A stretch of 64,000 bases of DNA from Protonemura montana (GCA_947568835.1 OX387611.1:1988001-2052000), one strand, 5' to 3'; positions 13,401-24,177 are shown, numbered from the stretch's first letter. Notes: generated by a model not told the origin, from the letters alone. Program-made: numbers and translations.

Positions 13401-14630
13401 TTTCTTGAAAAACATCAAACAATATTAAAATTTGTTTTTCGTTGTGTATGTGTTTGCTTGGGTTTGGGATCAGGGATCCCAAGATTGGGATCTCAAAAAA
13501 AATAAAAACTCTCGTGATATCAGCTAAGCAAAGTTACTGCAGAGTAGTTTTTACCCTTATTTTTATTTTGGTTACACCTAAAATTATTTTACGTTTTAAA
13601 TAAACTTTTTACCTTCCAAATTTTTTAGAATATTCCTTTCTGAAAATAGAAACCCGTGATTTAAATAATTTTAATAGTTGTGTAGTGTTGTGCTAAGTGT
13701 TTGTGTATCCAAGCTAGTATTTAAATAGGAAAACACGGATTCTGTTGCTGCTTGGTGTCGATTAGGTTAGGCAAGCATAGATTGCCTAATAGATAGTCAA
13801 TTAGGCAAGCTAAGGTGTTAATGGTGACATAAAACAGGCTGGCCCTTCCTCACATTGACGATGCAGAACCTTAAATAGTCCGACACTTGAGGGTCAAAAT
13901 TTATTTTAGAAGTTGCATTGGAGCCGACTGTGGTCAAGGTTGCTGCATTTTTTCTCTAATTCAACTTATAGTGTTGTCGAAAAGTCCTTATTGATTTCCT
14001 CACACCTTTTGACCACCATACTCTTGACCTGTAATGTTTAAAATACGAGTGGGAGCGATGAAAGTAGGAACAACATCATTCTCATTGTTCATCAACCTTT
14101 CGAAGTCCCCTGTAGAGCATTGGTTAGAACGGCAAGCATGTTTTTCTCTCTAACCGACTTTGACAGAAATTAAGTTCGCTGATGGCATTCTTTGTGATCT
14201 TCGACAAAAAAAAGGCTTCGTGCTGGTGCCAGGTCTTTCCCCGTCAATCTTGACTATCATGACCTTACCGTCATCTAGTTATTTTATTCACTAACATGAT
14301 CAATTCAATGCCCCGAACCAGATGTAAAAACATTGCGTAACTTAAACACCAAGTTTAAATTAATCCGGATAAAAAGATGAAAAGATCACGATGGCAATGC
14401 CGAAGACCTCTGAATCCCACGGCATGTGTTTAAAAGTCGCCATGACAAATTTTGAACTTTTTTTTTATCTAGCAGTTGCAAAAAACATATCATTTGGACT
14501 GAATTTTGAAGTGAATTTTTCTCTAACAATATAAAGACAAAGTCTGCGTCAATGTATCGTACCTTGGTCTATGATCTTTATCTTCAAAGGCAGCGCGTGG
14601 ACGCACCAACATCGGGTCTGTCACGATCAT
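7731..14630 (-). CDS. Gustatory receptor (7tm_7 family), multi-exon
   Basis: This is an insect gustatory receptor, a multi-pass membrane chemoreceptor of sensory neurons. Exons in reading order: 14630-14563, 13344-12996, 12636-12318, a probable exon from 12180, then 11044-10916, 10659-10544 and 8046-7731. Junction phases agree except across the gap after 12318, which needs an exon entered after one base and left in phase 0. Family marks are LRPLLAVSRLLGTAPY near the start, LLSNWPLRAHRIISAQ opening the third exon, HAALTDLAEKINSAFGHQ in 11044-10916, and a last exon with LLNDLAAQKVQF and VYVLVVAQF, a variant of the TYhhhhhQF signature in the last membrane segment (first T replaced). About 430 residues are covered without the uncertain exon. 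The ATG at 14630 is inferred; the frame is open further upstream. Introns hold MITEs and LINE debris. It could be a damaged copy. Confidence 0.78.
9161..9326. mobile_element. MITE, short derivative nested in the outer copy
   Basis: Starts AGTTTTTAGACTCATGTCTA and ends with the inverted form GTAGATGTGAGTTTAAAAACT. The two arms, each about 75 bp, meet almost without a spacer, so it is a near-perfect foldback consisting only of inverted ends. It sits inside the larger element of the same family. Confidence 0.75.
9478..9565. repeat. Dispersed repeat, second copy at 53,565
   Basis: The stretch GCGGAGTGAAATCTGCAATT through CACTTACCGCAGAAAATAAA and on to TGTGTATTGTG is matched by diverged sequence at 53,565-53,645. 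Another shared word, TCGCTACGC within AAATATCGCTACGC, links 10,175-10,260 with 55,771-55,850. The family was not identified. Confidence 0.5.
10320..10482 (+). mobile_element. Non-LTR retrotransposon 3' UTR and TTA tail
   Basis: GACATGTCTCATGCCAAAAG followed by an AATAAACAATTATTATTATT tail is shared with the 3' end of the element at 18 to 22 kb (GACATGTCTCATACCAAAG, then the TTA run ending at 22,301). No ORF remains. It lies in the last intron of the gustatory receptor. Confidence 0.75.
11815..12055 (+). mobile_element. Decayed LINE endonuclease fragment
   Basis: Broken plus-strand frames give pieces matching the endonuclease start of the 19 kb element: IKNKIYRIEAF near 11,845, FTEHWLK near 11,915 and RGGIIVA near 12,003. 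Stops and frameshifts separate them. It lies in the gustatory receptor intron, right against the unresolved exon at 12,062. Confidence 0.6.
12062..12180 (-). CDS. Probable fourth exon of the gustatory receptor, 3' end unclear
   Basis: After an AG acceptor at 12182-12181 the phase needed by the preceding exon (one carried base) opens a frame that reads IKFNADEERTESARDNTAYV and stays open for about 39 codons to TGA at 12,064-12,062. Composition resembles the neighbouring exons. No consensus GT donor in phase 0 is present before the stop. A decayed LINE fragment begins just beyond, at about 12,055, so the donor may have been lost through that insertion. Assignment rests on phase and position only. 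Confidence 0.4.
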
Positions 14631-14727
14631 GGTTGAAACCTTCAGGCGGCGGCTCGACGTGAACACAGGCGACGTCTCTGACGACTCCAAGGATAATGAT
14701 AGGTCTTTGTCCGGCAGCTTTTCTTAG

Positions 14728-15924
14728 GCGTGGAAATTACCCAAGAATATTGCAGACGTCGTGGAAGGAAGTCTTTGGTGGACTTGAGAGTTGCACCACT
14801 AGCGTCGAAAGGAGGTCAGCGTTATGTGCAATATGATGACGTAGGTTGGGCAATGCATTTTGTTTGGTGGTTGAAGAAAAGCGTTGCCTAGCGACTGCCG
14901 GCGAGGTGCAACGGTTTTAACAGCTTATCAATCGATTAGTGTTACCTAAGAGGTGTTACCATGGTTCCAAGAGTCGGTTACGAAAAAAGGTTGATTGCCG
15001 TAACCCAGGGGTTGCTCCTGTAAGCTCGACTTTATACTGACACCCATGGAAATTTTACGAACATTCTGACACCCCATTGACGACGCACAAATCTTGGTTA
15101 TTTCATGTCAAGGGTAGCAAAAATCTTGTAAAAAAGGGATTTTTCTCCATCAGCATGAAGCGCAAGTGCATAATTGTATTTCGAAATCAATCAAGGTTAA
15201 AGTAATCAAGCTAGCCAGTTGGGGTAGAGAGGAATAAGAAAATGTTTGTTAATTGTGTAAAAATTGATAACACTTTTTAAGCTTTCCCTTGCTAAAGAAT
15301 CACCGAAAAGCAATTACCGTCAGATAAGTAAAGGATGTGAAGTAAACTTACAAAATAAAGCTTTATTGATACATTGTCTCTTGTGGGTGAGAGTTATCTG
15401 GTCTTTCTCTGTCTTAAGTCCACTGAAAGTTAATTACAAACGATTTACACTAGTAGTAGCTGAAGCGTTCTCTCCAAAAAGATAAATTTAAATCATTCAA
15501 ACAACAACGGACAAATAACTTAAACAACAATCCACAAAACTAACCGCAGTCAGGTTACAAGTAAGAGATAAAACTGACAGCAAATACAATAATCAAAATG
15601 CATTGTTGGTTAAAATTTCGATAACTAGGAACAGAAAACGCTGGGATCCTTTAAAAGTGTTCTGACGTTCAGTACACTTGGCTGGAAAACAATTTTTGTT
15701 GCCTTAAATCGTAAAAAGGCTTAACTACAGATAAAAGTTGTCATTTTTCTACGTCTAGGTTCTGCACAGTTAATGTACACATACCTCAGGAGGTCGTGGT
15801 TTGTAGGTCCCAGCAAGGTGGTCGGTGATCGAGCAATGTCCAGTGTATTCAGACGTGTACTGCGTGTTGCTGGATTCGCAGGAGTGTGTTTGACTTCGGA
15901 GGAGCTGCAGAGTTACCCGGACAC
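14728..15924. other. Intergenic, no gene seen
   Basis: No exon recognised. The 14,840 to 14,960 part carries words (GCGTTGCCTAGCGACT, ATCGATTAGTGTTACC) that recur at 16,180-16,260, 17,210-17,240 and 17,860-17,885, so it belongs to the repeat field upstream of the LINE. Confidence 0.45.
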
Positions 15925-16260
15925 GTCCGTTCTTGAAAGCAACGATCTGTCAGCTACCCTGACGTCACGTCACGTCTCTTGCTGCCGAGACAAAACACAA
16001 ATCGATAACAATAAGATGTCAAAATTGAGGAAACAAAAGATAGTTGAAGTGGCCGGCAGTTACTAAGCAACGCGTTTCTTCGTCCGCACAACAGAGTTCT
16101 TTCAAGGGCATCGTTGTTTTGCAATAAGATGATTATGGAACGACTCTTTGTTGTGCGCTCGAAGTAATGCGTTCCCTAGCAACTGATGACGTCTTGCTCC
16201 TTACTTTTGTTTCCACGATTTTTACACCTTATTTTAATCGATCGATTAGTGTTGCCATGG
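15925..16260 (-). repeat. Inverted copy of the LINE 5' region
   Basis: Bases 15,925-16,035 are nearly the exact reverse complement of 18,045-18,155, and similarity continues in weaker form to about 16,130 against 17,960. Shared words include GGACACGTCCGTTCTTGAAA and CTGACGTCACGTCACGTCTC. The two arms are about 2 kb apart and could form a large hairpin. This may be the start of a second LINE copy in opposite orientation. Confidence 0.75.
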
Positions 16261-16533
16261 AGACATGAGACGCATTGCTATGTTTTTTTTCAGGGTTGTT
16301 GGTTAAACGCTGCTGCTTTGAAAACGCGTATTTTTCATTTGTTTATTAGTGCCATTTTGTGGCATCTGTTTTTTTTCATTCAAGTGAAAAAATGCAAGAT
16401 TAAAAAAAAATACATTCAAACTTCATCTTCTATTGTGGTAACTGTCCAGCAGGAGCGACCATCAGGCGATTGCTCCATCGTGTCCCCATTTCAATCCCGG
16501 CTGGAAAATTGTTGACTGAAAACTACTTAATGA

Positions 16534-16715
16534 GTTTTTAGACTCAAGTCTACTTGATTTATCCTTAGCACAAGTTTTAAGAAAAACTATTTCAACTGGG
16601 TTTTCAATGCTAAGTGAAGGGATACTAAATTTCCCAACGTTTCGTAACATATACTAGTTACTTCTTCAAAGGTTAGAGCAGTCCTGACAAATTTCCGATA
16701 ACAAAAGAACCACAT
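16534..16715. mobile_element. MITE, left half only
   Basis: Begins GTTTTTAGACTCAAGTCTAC and runs through CAACTGGGTTTTCAATGCTA, TTTCCCAACGTTTCGTAAC and CCGATAACAAAAGAACCAC, the order of a left end in this family. No inverted right end was found before the next repeat, so the copy is solitary or truncated. Confidence 0.7.
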
Positions 16716-16854
16716 AAAATTAGCTTCCTAAATGCATCTAAATAAAATAATCAGGGTCAATAACTTAAAAACTAACGTATTATGTATTTTCTGAAATAAA
16801 ATTTAAACAATCACAGTTGACAAAAAAAAATTCTGGGTTCGAGATTGAGGTTCG

Positions 16855-16921
16855 ATCTGGTTGGATTAGATCAACACCCGCGACAGTTGGGGATCGGGGT
16901 TCGAGTCCCAGTTCAGGCATC
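16855..16921 (+). mobile_element. tRNA-derived SINE head
   Basis: GATCGGGGTTCGAGTCCCAG is a clear B-box and T-arm followed by a degenerate acceptor end TTCAGGCAT. The A-box side (GGTTGGATTAGATCAACACC) is altered. Shared body and head sequences elsewhere in the window show this is a SINE copy and not a tRNA gene. Confidence 0.6.
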
Positions 16922-17394
16922 ACTTTTTAAGAGGGTTTAAGATAGTTTAGAGAGTTTTTAATACATTTGTTATTTAATTGACAAGAACAAAAACAAGGAA
17001 AAGGAAACAATCGTCTAGAGTAAAAATTTTCAGACGTTCCGGATGCATGGCTCAATATAAATTCCATTTGTCGTAAATCTGTACAAACGTATCTACAAAA
17101 AAAAGTTTTTTTTTTGGCTGGATTCTGCATGGTTTACATACAAACGCCTCAGGAGCTCATGTTGCAATATTGATCGATCGAAACTGTTAAGACAAAAGGC
17201 TGTTGTAAGTCGCCATTAGTTGCCAAGCAACGCGTTACTATTTCCGGTAAACAAAATTCGTTGCTCAACCAACCTCGTCGTGCTAACCTCGTGAGCTGTG
17301 CAAAAGAACCAACTTTATGGAAAATTTCCTGTTTTACATTTGGGGAGCTGTTAACTCATTGTCAGGATTAAAACAAAGTTTCACGATAAACAGG

Positions 17395-17525
17395 TTCAAT
17401 TTGAATTAATTATAATAAACGCGTGGGTTTTACCAAAATCGCGCCTCCTAGTTAAAAAGTTAGTTAAAATTATTGCCATGACAACTTCCAATCGCATGCA
17501 GTGAAATTCAGATGTTTCTGTGAGC
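17395..17525. repeat. SINE body repeat (copy 1)
   Basis: The segment ATTGCCATGACAACTTCCAA then TCGCATGCAGTGAAATTC recurs at 46,715-46,810 and 50,110-50,225 with a common upstream word CAAAATCTCGCCTC. In all three places a tRNA-like head lies within about 600 bp, suggesting one SINE family. Confidence 0.6.
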
Positions 17526-17631
17526 TAGAAATTTAGCTTTTAGTGGAAATTTTCGGTAAAACTTAACCTTTTAGTACTCCAGTGAACTCTTGGTTAAGAG
17601 GTTCAGGGTTCATGTCCACGAAAAAGCATTT

Positions 17632-17704
17632 GTCCAAGTAGCTCAATGGGTCAAAGCAACACCTGTGATGGGTGGAGATCGGGGTTCGAGTCCCGGTTTG
17701 GGCA
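17632..17704 (+). mobile_element. tRNA-derived SINE head, well preserved
   Basis: GTCCAAGTAGCTCAATGGG provides acceptor and A-box. GATCGGGGTTCGAGTCCCGG provides the T-arm, and TTTGGGCA closes the acceptor stem with the 5' GTCCAAG, allowing G-U pairs. The anticodon arm pairs poorly, and related heads occur at several other places, so a SINE is more likely than a functional tRNA gene. Confidence 0.6.
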
Positions 17705-18185
17705 TCAATTTTTGAGACGTTAGTTGTGTTCATTATAATAAAATACCAAAGCATTTGTTTTGTTTAATTGTTTAATTGTTTAAACACATTATTTAATACG
17801 AGTCGCGTTAAAACGACCACCCTGACCATAAAACATCGAGCAATCGCTACTTATGTGTCCATGGCAACATTAATCAATCGATGAACAAAAGATGTCAAAA
17901 TTCTTGAAACAAAAGTTTTGTTTCTAGCTTGTTTCAACGATCATATTGCACACAACGTTGCCAAAGACCGAACTCTGTTTGTTGGTAGAAGAAACGTGTC
18001 GCTTAGCAACTCCAAACGTCTTACAACCCTCGTTTGTTTCCACAATTTCGATATCTTATTGTTATCGATTTGTGTTTTGTCTTTGTAGCAAGAGACGTGA
18101 CGTGACGTCAGGGTAGTTGACAGATCGTTGCTTTCAAGAACGGACGTGTCCTGGGGTGCGATTGTTTAACTTTGATGTAAGCAAG

Positions 18186-19214
18186 ATGGCTGACAGTGAA
18201 GTTTTGGTGGACGAGGTGCTCCGTGCAAAATTGAGTTATCTGAACGATATGAGTGTTACAGAGTTGAAGAAAGAGTGTAAACGTCGTGGGTTGAGCCAGC
18301 TAGGCAATAAAGAAGAATTACTGGAACGTGCAAAAACATCTGTTACAGAAGAACATGATAAACATTGCTCGACTGAAAAGGGGGGCGTTCCCACACCTAA
18401 TCATGTCAACAGTAAGCAAGGTAATCAACTGCACATGCACACAATTCATTGCCTTCAAGTCATACTAGAGGAAAAAGAGAAGTTGATTTGTGAAAAAGAA
18501 AAAGAAATAAACAAACTGCTGAGGGAAAAATTATCAAACGATAACCAAGAAGCAAAAATGTATGCAACCCGCCAAGCAGTGGGTGAAATAGTCGACGCGT
18601 TCGAGTCGCCGGTGAAAAAATACAACGATAACACTAAAACACTGATCAAAGACAAACAAACTGCGACAAAGTTTTACACAAAGGAAAGGCCAGTGCAAAT
18701 CATGGACGTAGGAGCTGAGACATCACAGGCCGGCAGCCAAGATGGCAAGGAAGAAAATGTGAAGGAAACGAAGAAGATGCCGAAATCCTACAAAGAAGTG
18801 GTAATGTCCTCCAACGAAAGCGCAATGGATGAAAATCGATCGAATGATCATGATACAGGCTTCAAGGAGATTCTGAGGAAGAAAACAACATGCAAGCCGC
18901 TGGTTATAGGCACGGCTACACATTCAACAAAGTCCCTCATGGTGGCGATGCGGCCAGCACCAAGGTTCTGGATTCATGTTTACCGGCTCCACGAAGAAGT
19001 AACCACTGAAGAAGTGCTGGATTATCTGACGTCGAAGAAACCTTCCCAGACTTTCACGTGTGAACAGCTACAAGCACGTGGAGATTATAGCTCGTTTAAG
19101 GTAGAAGCTGCGTCTGAACTATTAAATGAGGTCATGTCTCCCGACTTCTGGCCATGTGGGACTGCCATACGCAGATTTTTTCTTCGACCAAGCCTTCGGC
19201 AATCACAAACATAA
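18186..19214 (+). CDS. LINE ORF1 protein with SAP domain
   Basis: The ATG at 18,186 (context AAGATGG) is preferred over the upstream in-frame ATG at 18,117, giving 342 residues. Residues about 13 to 50 form a SAP motif (LSYLNDMSVTELKKECKRRG and LGNKEELLERAK), a small helix-extended-loop-helix fold that usually binds DNA. A charged coiled coil follows (EEKEKLICEKEKEINKLL). The C-terminal 90 residues contain FWIHVYRL and YSSFKVE...FWPCGTAIRRFF, a conserved block of arthropod LINE ORF1 proteins, presumed nucleic-acid binding. The frame is intact although ORF2 is broken. It would coat element RNA in the ribonucleoprotein. Confidence 0.75.
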   Translation: MADSEVLVDEVLRAKLSYLNDMSVTELKKECKRRGLSQLGNKEELLERAKTSVTEEHDKHCSTEKGGVPTPNHVNSKQGNQLHMHTIHCLQVILEEKEKLICEKEKEINKLLREKLSNDNQEAKMYATRQAVGEIVDAFESPVKKYNDNTKTLIKDKQTATKFYTKERPVQIMDVGAETSQAGSQDGKEENVKETKKMPKSYKEVVMSSNESAMDENRSNDHDTGFKEILRKKTTCKPLVIGTATHSTKSLMVAMRPAPRFWIHVYRLHEEVTTEEVLDYLTSKKPSQTFTCEQLQARGDYSSFKVEAASELLNEVMSPDFWPCGTAIRRFFLRPSLRQSQT

Positions 19215-19243
19215 CTACACAGCAAGAATCTTGCAGTAGAAAA

Positions 19244-22149
19244 ATGACAACGATTCTGTTACACTCAAATACACAATCAATTAAAAATAAAATAGAGCGT
19301 ATAGAAACTTTTGTCAAATCAAACGCAGCTGATATCCTATGTTTTAGTGAACACTGGCTACCAAAGGAATATGTCGTTAATGCAAAAATTGAAAATTACT
19401 CACAAATATCCGTATTTTGCAGAGAAAGATATACACATGGTGGTGTTATTATTTATGCTAAAACAGGGTTGAATGTTTCGCCATACCATATTGATCACAA
19501 TTTAATTGTTGAAAAACACATCGAGATAACGGCAGTCGAGCTGGTGACCGACTTCGGCAATTAAATTATCATGTGTGTTTACAGATCCCCAACTGGTGAC
19601 ATTGACCTATTCATGGCCAACTTAGAATCTATTCTTCATAACATAGGCAAATTGAAAAAAACAATTAATTCTATGCGGTGACTTTAACCTCAATTTTATT
19701 TCTAATTGTAAATATGCCCAACGATTAGTAGAACTATTGAGGTTAAATGGTCTGACACTGAAAAAAGACAAACCTACAAGGATAACTAAAACTACCCTGA
19801 CATGTATTGACAATATATTTACTAGTAATGGATTTGGATTGTCAGAGATTATAGATGCAGGGTTATCTGATCACACCGTACAATTGTTAAAATCAGTTGA
19901 TGAACTTATAAAGCCGAAAAAACAATATGTGTATAAAAGAGTGTTAAATGACAAACTAATAAGTGTTTTTGGGCTGGCCCTAAGTCAAACATCTTGGTGT
20001 AGCGTATGATGATGAAAATGAAATGTTTAAATTATTTATGAATATATTCAATGAATTATTCAACAAGGTGTTTCCTCTAAAAAAAAGTACCAGTAATAAC
20101 AGATAGTAAACCAGTGTTAAATTGATATACACCTGAACTACATAAACTATCCAACGATGTTATGAAGCTTTATAAGAAATCTAAGGAAACTACTGGCTAT
20201 GAAACGGATAATAAACAATACATTACCCTACTAAAGAAATACAAATCAGCTCTTTATCAGAGTAAGAAATCAGCTTTTGTCAACAAAATTAAAAGCTCCA
20301 AAAATATTCCTAAAGCAGCGTGGAATGTAATAGATAGTAACAAAAACAAATCGTTAAACAAAAACATTGTACTAAAATGCGATAGTAAAAATGGTAATAA
20401 TGAAATAATAAAATCCCCACAAATGATTGCCAGTGTCTTCAATAACTATTTTAGTGAAGCAACAACAAACATTTTGCAATCAAATAAAACTCTAAATATG
20501 TTAAAACAGAATTTAACTCCAAATATGAGGAGAAATGCAAATAATTTTTTTCTCTCACCAGTTAGTGCTAGAAATGTCTTGGAGGCAGTTGATATAGTGA
20601 CAAGAAAAAAAAAAGCAGCTGGTCATGATTGTATACCAGGTCTCATTCTAAAACATAATGCAATTCATATAATTGATCCTCTGGTATATATTATAAATTC
20701 ATCTTTCTCACTTGGTGTTTTCCCTGAGGAACTAAAAAAGGTCATCATTTGTCCGCTACATAAGAAAGGAAGCCTGACAGCTGTTGAAAACTATAGACCA
20801 CTAGCTCTCTTATCTATCTTTTCTAAGATTATCGAAAAATGTTTCTGTACAAAACTAACACATTTCCTGGAAAAATATAGTCTGATATCTGAGTGCCAAC
20901 ATGGGTTTAGGAAAGGAAAATCTACCACAACGGCCATGCTCAGTTTTATAAGGGAAGTTTACAATCTTTAGATAATAGAAAATCCTCAATTGGTGTGTTT
21001 TATGACCTCAACATGGCGTTTGATATGGTGGACCACACCTTACTAATAAACAAATTGAAACTTTTTGGCATAAATGGAGTAGAAAAAAATTGGATAATGT
21101 CGTATCTTTCAAATAGACGTCATATCACAAAAATTAATAACTCTCATAGCCAATACTACTCCACTGAGGCGATAATCAACATCGGAGTTCCACAGGGGTC
21201 AATAATTGCTCCACTGTTGTTCATTTTGTATACAAATGATTTGCCCCTTTGTATTGACCGTGGTAAAATGACACAATTTGCTGATGACACCACCCACTTC
21301 CTAGTAAATGACCGGAGTATTAGTCCTGAGGAAGTACATTTCAATAAACAAGCCACAGATAGCTTTCAAAATTGGGCTCATAATAATGCTTTGGCAATAA
21401 ATTATACAAAATCAGTAATTCTTCAATTTCACCCAAATAATAATATGCATCTTCAAACAAGTCCCTTACTATACTTAAATGGGAAAAGCATTCAGGCTCA
21501 AAACACCACAAAATTTTTAGGAATCTTAATTGACAACAAACTTAGTTGGAATGATCACATTAATCTAATAGGAAAAAAAATTGCATCAGGGTGTTTCTTA
21601 ATTAAACAAATGATTCAAATCACCGATTTTGAAACAGCCAAATTAGTTTACTACTCGTTTATACACTCTCGACTAATGTATGGAATTTTATTGTGGGGGC
21701 AATCTCGGCATATAAATCGCCTTTTCATACTACAAAAGCAAGCAATCCGACTCCTGTCATCAGCAAGTAGAAATCCCTGTACGCCAGGAATGTACTACAA
21801 AGACTCATGCAGACCTTATTTTAAAAAATACAAAATAATGACCTTACCGTGCATATACATTTATTGTGCCATATGTTATATGATTGATAATATTAATCAT
21901 CTAAATCTGGGTAGCAGCTCACGGAACAATAGCACACGTAACTCACATATTTAAAAAAATGAGAAAACAAAATCAAAATACGACAAGAACAATCCTTTTA
22001 TAATACTAATTTATAACAAAATATTATCCATTTTTAGCATCAAAAAAACTAACAGAGATGACGAGGTGTTTAAAATGAGTGTTAAAAAGTTTTTGGCAGA
22101 TAACGCATTTTATTCTGTAAATAGTTGTTTAGCCTTTAAGACTGTGTAA
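19244..22149 (+). pseudogene. LINE ORF2: endonuclease plus reverse transcriptase, frameshifted
   Basis: The ATG at 19,244 starts an APE-type endonuclease (NTQSIKNKIERIETF, CFSEHWLPKE, THGGVIIYAK) that hits TAA at 19,562. Continuation in other frames gives the CGDFN motif near 19,675 and LSDHT near 19,866. The reverse transcriptase runs from 20,162 with VIICPLHKKG, NYRPLALLSIFSKIIEK and CQHGFRKGKSTTTA. It breaks at TAG 20,969 and resumes one frame over with FYDLNMAFDMVDH, GVPQGSIIAPLLF and FADD. The catalytic aspartates are therefore still encoded but in separate frames. The C-terminus ends FYSVNSCLAFKTV at 22,149. At least three disruptions make it inactive. Confidence 0.85.
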
Positions 22150-22475
22150 TTAGTATGTAATAGAATTAACTAAGTGAATATGTAAATATTATATAATATG
22201 ACTGAGTGTAAAACACGAATATATTGTAATGACATGTCTCATACCAAAGATATTGGTCAATCGAGAATAAAAATAAAAATTATTATTATTATTATTATTA
22301 TTTGAACAAAACTTAACTTAACTTTACAAAACTTTTGTTAACGATGGTGATTTCGACGTCGATATGATAAGGTAGTATAGTTCGAGCACGCGCAGTATGC
22401 ATTTCTTCAAAGTGACAGTGACAAATGAGCGACGAATTTCAAAATATTGACACATTTTGCAAAACTAATTGAAAA

Positions 22476-24177
22476 ATGTCGGAAAATATAAGTGATGCAT
22501 TGAGTTCTCTTGAGAGAAGCAGTAAGCCGACCGCGGTAAGTTATCATTTATAATTACATACTTATCAGTTATTACACACAATTTAATCAAGTTGTGTAGG
22601 TATCCCCATTCCCTTATATGAAGTTTTCAGTCTTCAAGACTGGCATCAAATAAATATTTTGTTTTTAAAATGCTGAATTCTTCCATAATTTTGGATGCAA
22701 ATAAATTGTAGGTACCTAATAGGATTGAACTTGATAGAAAGTAAGGATTGGTCAGGTACATTGAATACAAATGTAAATTAGGAAATTAATTTGTACATTA
22801 AGCACACAGGAACAATAGCATTCATAGTTTAAATAATTTAGTTTCCTTACATTACTTGAACACTGTTATCTTACCCTAGGAGATCTCACGTAACCGACAA
22901 GCAGCGAAACATCATGCTGTCGTTTATGGAAGAGCACCCGGCCTTCCAACGAGGGGAATTTGTTGGGGCTCAGGGCCGGGAAAAACAATTCCAATTGAAA
23001 GAGGCACTTGCCAATACGTTGAATGCTTGCGGGGATGGTGTCTCGAAAGATTCTACCACGTGGACGAAGGTAACATGATTCAGCATTCTGCAATAGTGCC
23101 AATTATATATATGTACCAATTACCACAGAGAAGAAAACATAAATATTACAATCCACTACCTATTAAGTGGTTGCCAATTCACAGATTGTCAATTGAACAT
23201 AAAAAATGTAATGGTTCAGATACCTACATACTTGAGCCACTTTGGAATAATGCTACCATTTATCTCAAATATTTTTCAGTCATGGCAAGATTGGAAGTGC
23301 GGCGTTAAACCAAAGGCCCGAGAACTGGTTAAATACCAGCAAGGCACTGGTGGGGGGTCGCCGATGAAACCATTGTCTAGTCTGGAGGAGAGTTGTTTAC
23401 AAGTAATTACGATGGAGGCAGTATCTGGGGATATCCAGCTGAGAGAGGGTGGAGTTTGACAACTGCCCCCTGCACACCCTACCAAGACACCGTCGGCTGC
23501 ACTAGGAAAGACTCTGGCTGGGCTGCTTTCGCTACCTACACCCATTGTTATCATTGACAATAACGACAATAATGAAAATGATGAGTACCAAGTAAAAAAT
23601 TCTGCATATTACAAATTTTTTTTTTATTCTAGTGTTGGAATCTCAGCTAACCCAATTAATCTTTCTTTTCTAGTCTTACCACGATGATACCAGAAACCTA
23701 CCAGATGCAATGTTAGAGGATGCTTGGCCCGAGGCCAGCGATACTAATACCGAGATACCGGGCAGCAAAATACCTATCGAGGAGAGAGGTTAGTAACACA
23801 CATGGTAATTAGTAAATAACGTTCCGGAACAGAATAGGTTCCATATTTTCAAACTAACACTTACAAACTTGAACATCCTGATAGTTAAACAAAAAAATAT
23901 ATATATAGAATATGCAACCAGAGGCCATAAAACCAACAGAGCTTGTCAAAAACTATATAGCTCCAGAAGACGCTCGGCTGGCAATTCAGCAGGAGAGTCT
24001 CAAAATTGAGAAAGAAACCATGCTGCTCAGGAAAGAAGAGCAATTAAGAAAGAAGAATTAATATTGAAACGGCGAAACACTGCAGCCATAGAACATGCCT
24101 CTGAGAAATTGGCACTCTTGGCGACTGAAATGACCATTTATTACAGAAATAAGCAATACAATTTATATGATTTGTAG
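22476..24177 (+). pseudogene. Zeste-type Myb/SANT-like protein, Harbinger-associated, broken
   Basis: Exons 22880-23069, 23280-23591, 23674-23788 and 23922-24177 join in phase. A possible first exon at 22476-22535 (MSENISDALSSLERSS) does not match the phase of the second. The second and third exons give a regulatory-protein-zeste type DNA-binding domain: HVTDKQRNIMLSFMEEHPAF, GEFVGAQGRE, LKEALANTLN, then SWQDWKCGVKPKARELVKYQ. A TGA at 23,457 interrupts the third exon although the same frame stays open to its donor. A one-base shift near 24,055 ends the C-terminal coiled coil early at 24,061; the other frame runs to TAG 24,175. Such proteins are partners of Harbinger transposases, and a transposase end lies convergently just downstream. 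Likely a dead transposon gene. Confidence 0.7.

Larger units (their letters stand above)
17960..22301 (+). mobile_element. CR1/jockey-like non-LTR retrotransposon, near full length, decayed
   Basis: The order is 5' region, ORF1 (18,186-19,214), ORF2 with endonuclease and reverse transcriptase (19,244-22,149, broken), 3' UTR, and a terminal TTA run ending at 22,301. The 5' region has tandem ACGTG and TGACGTCA words near 18,090-18,115, which might be promoter sites. The 3' UTR word GACATGTCTCATACCAAAG is shared with the fragment at 10.4 kb. The exact 5' boundary is not visible. Confidence 0.85.

Noticed and set aside
13006-13482. 158-codon minus ORF overlapping gustatory receptor exon 2
   Set aside because: It is another frame over the same bases; the receptor frame has the family motifs and matching splice phases.
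14600-14735. Plus-strand ORF starting MVETFRRRLDV
   Set aside because: The minus frame over the same bases joins the receptor's second exon in the correct phase with a good GT donor, so the plus frame is taken as a shadow.
17632-17704. Functional tRNA gene
   Set aside because: The anticodon arm pairs badly and the same head recurs with a shared body elsewhere in the window.
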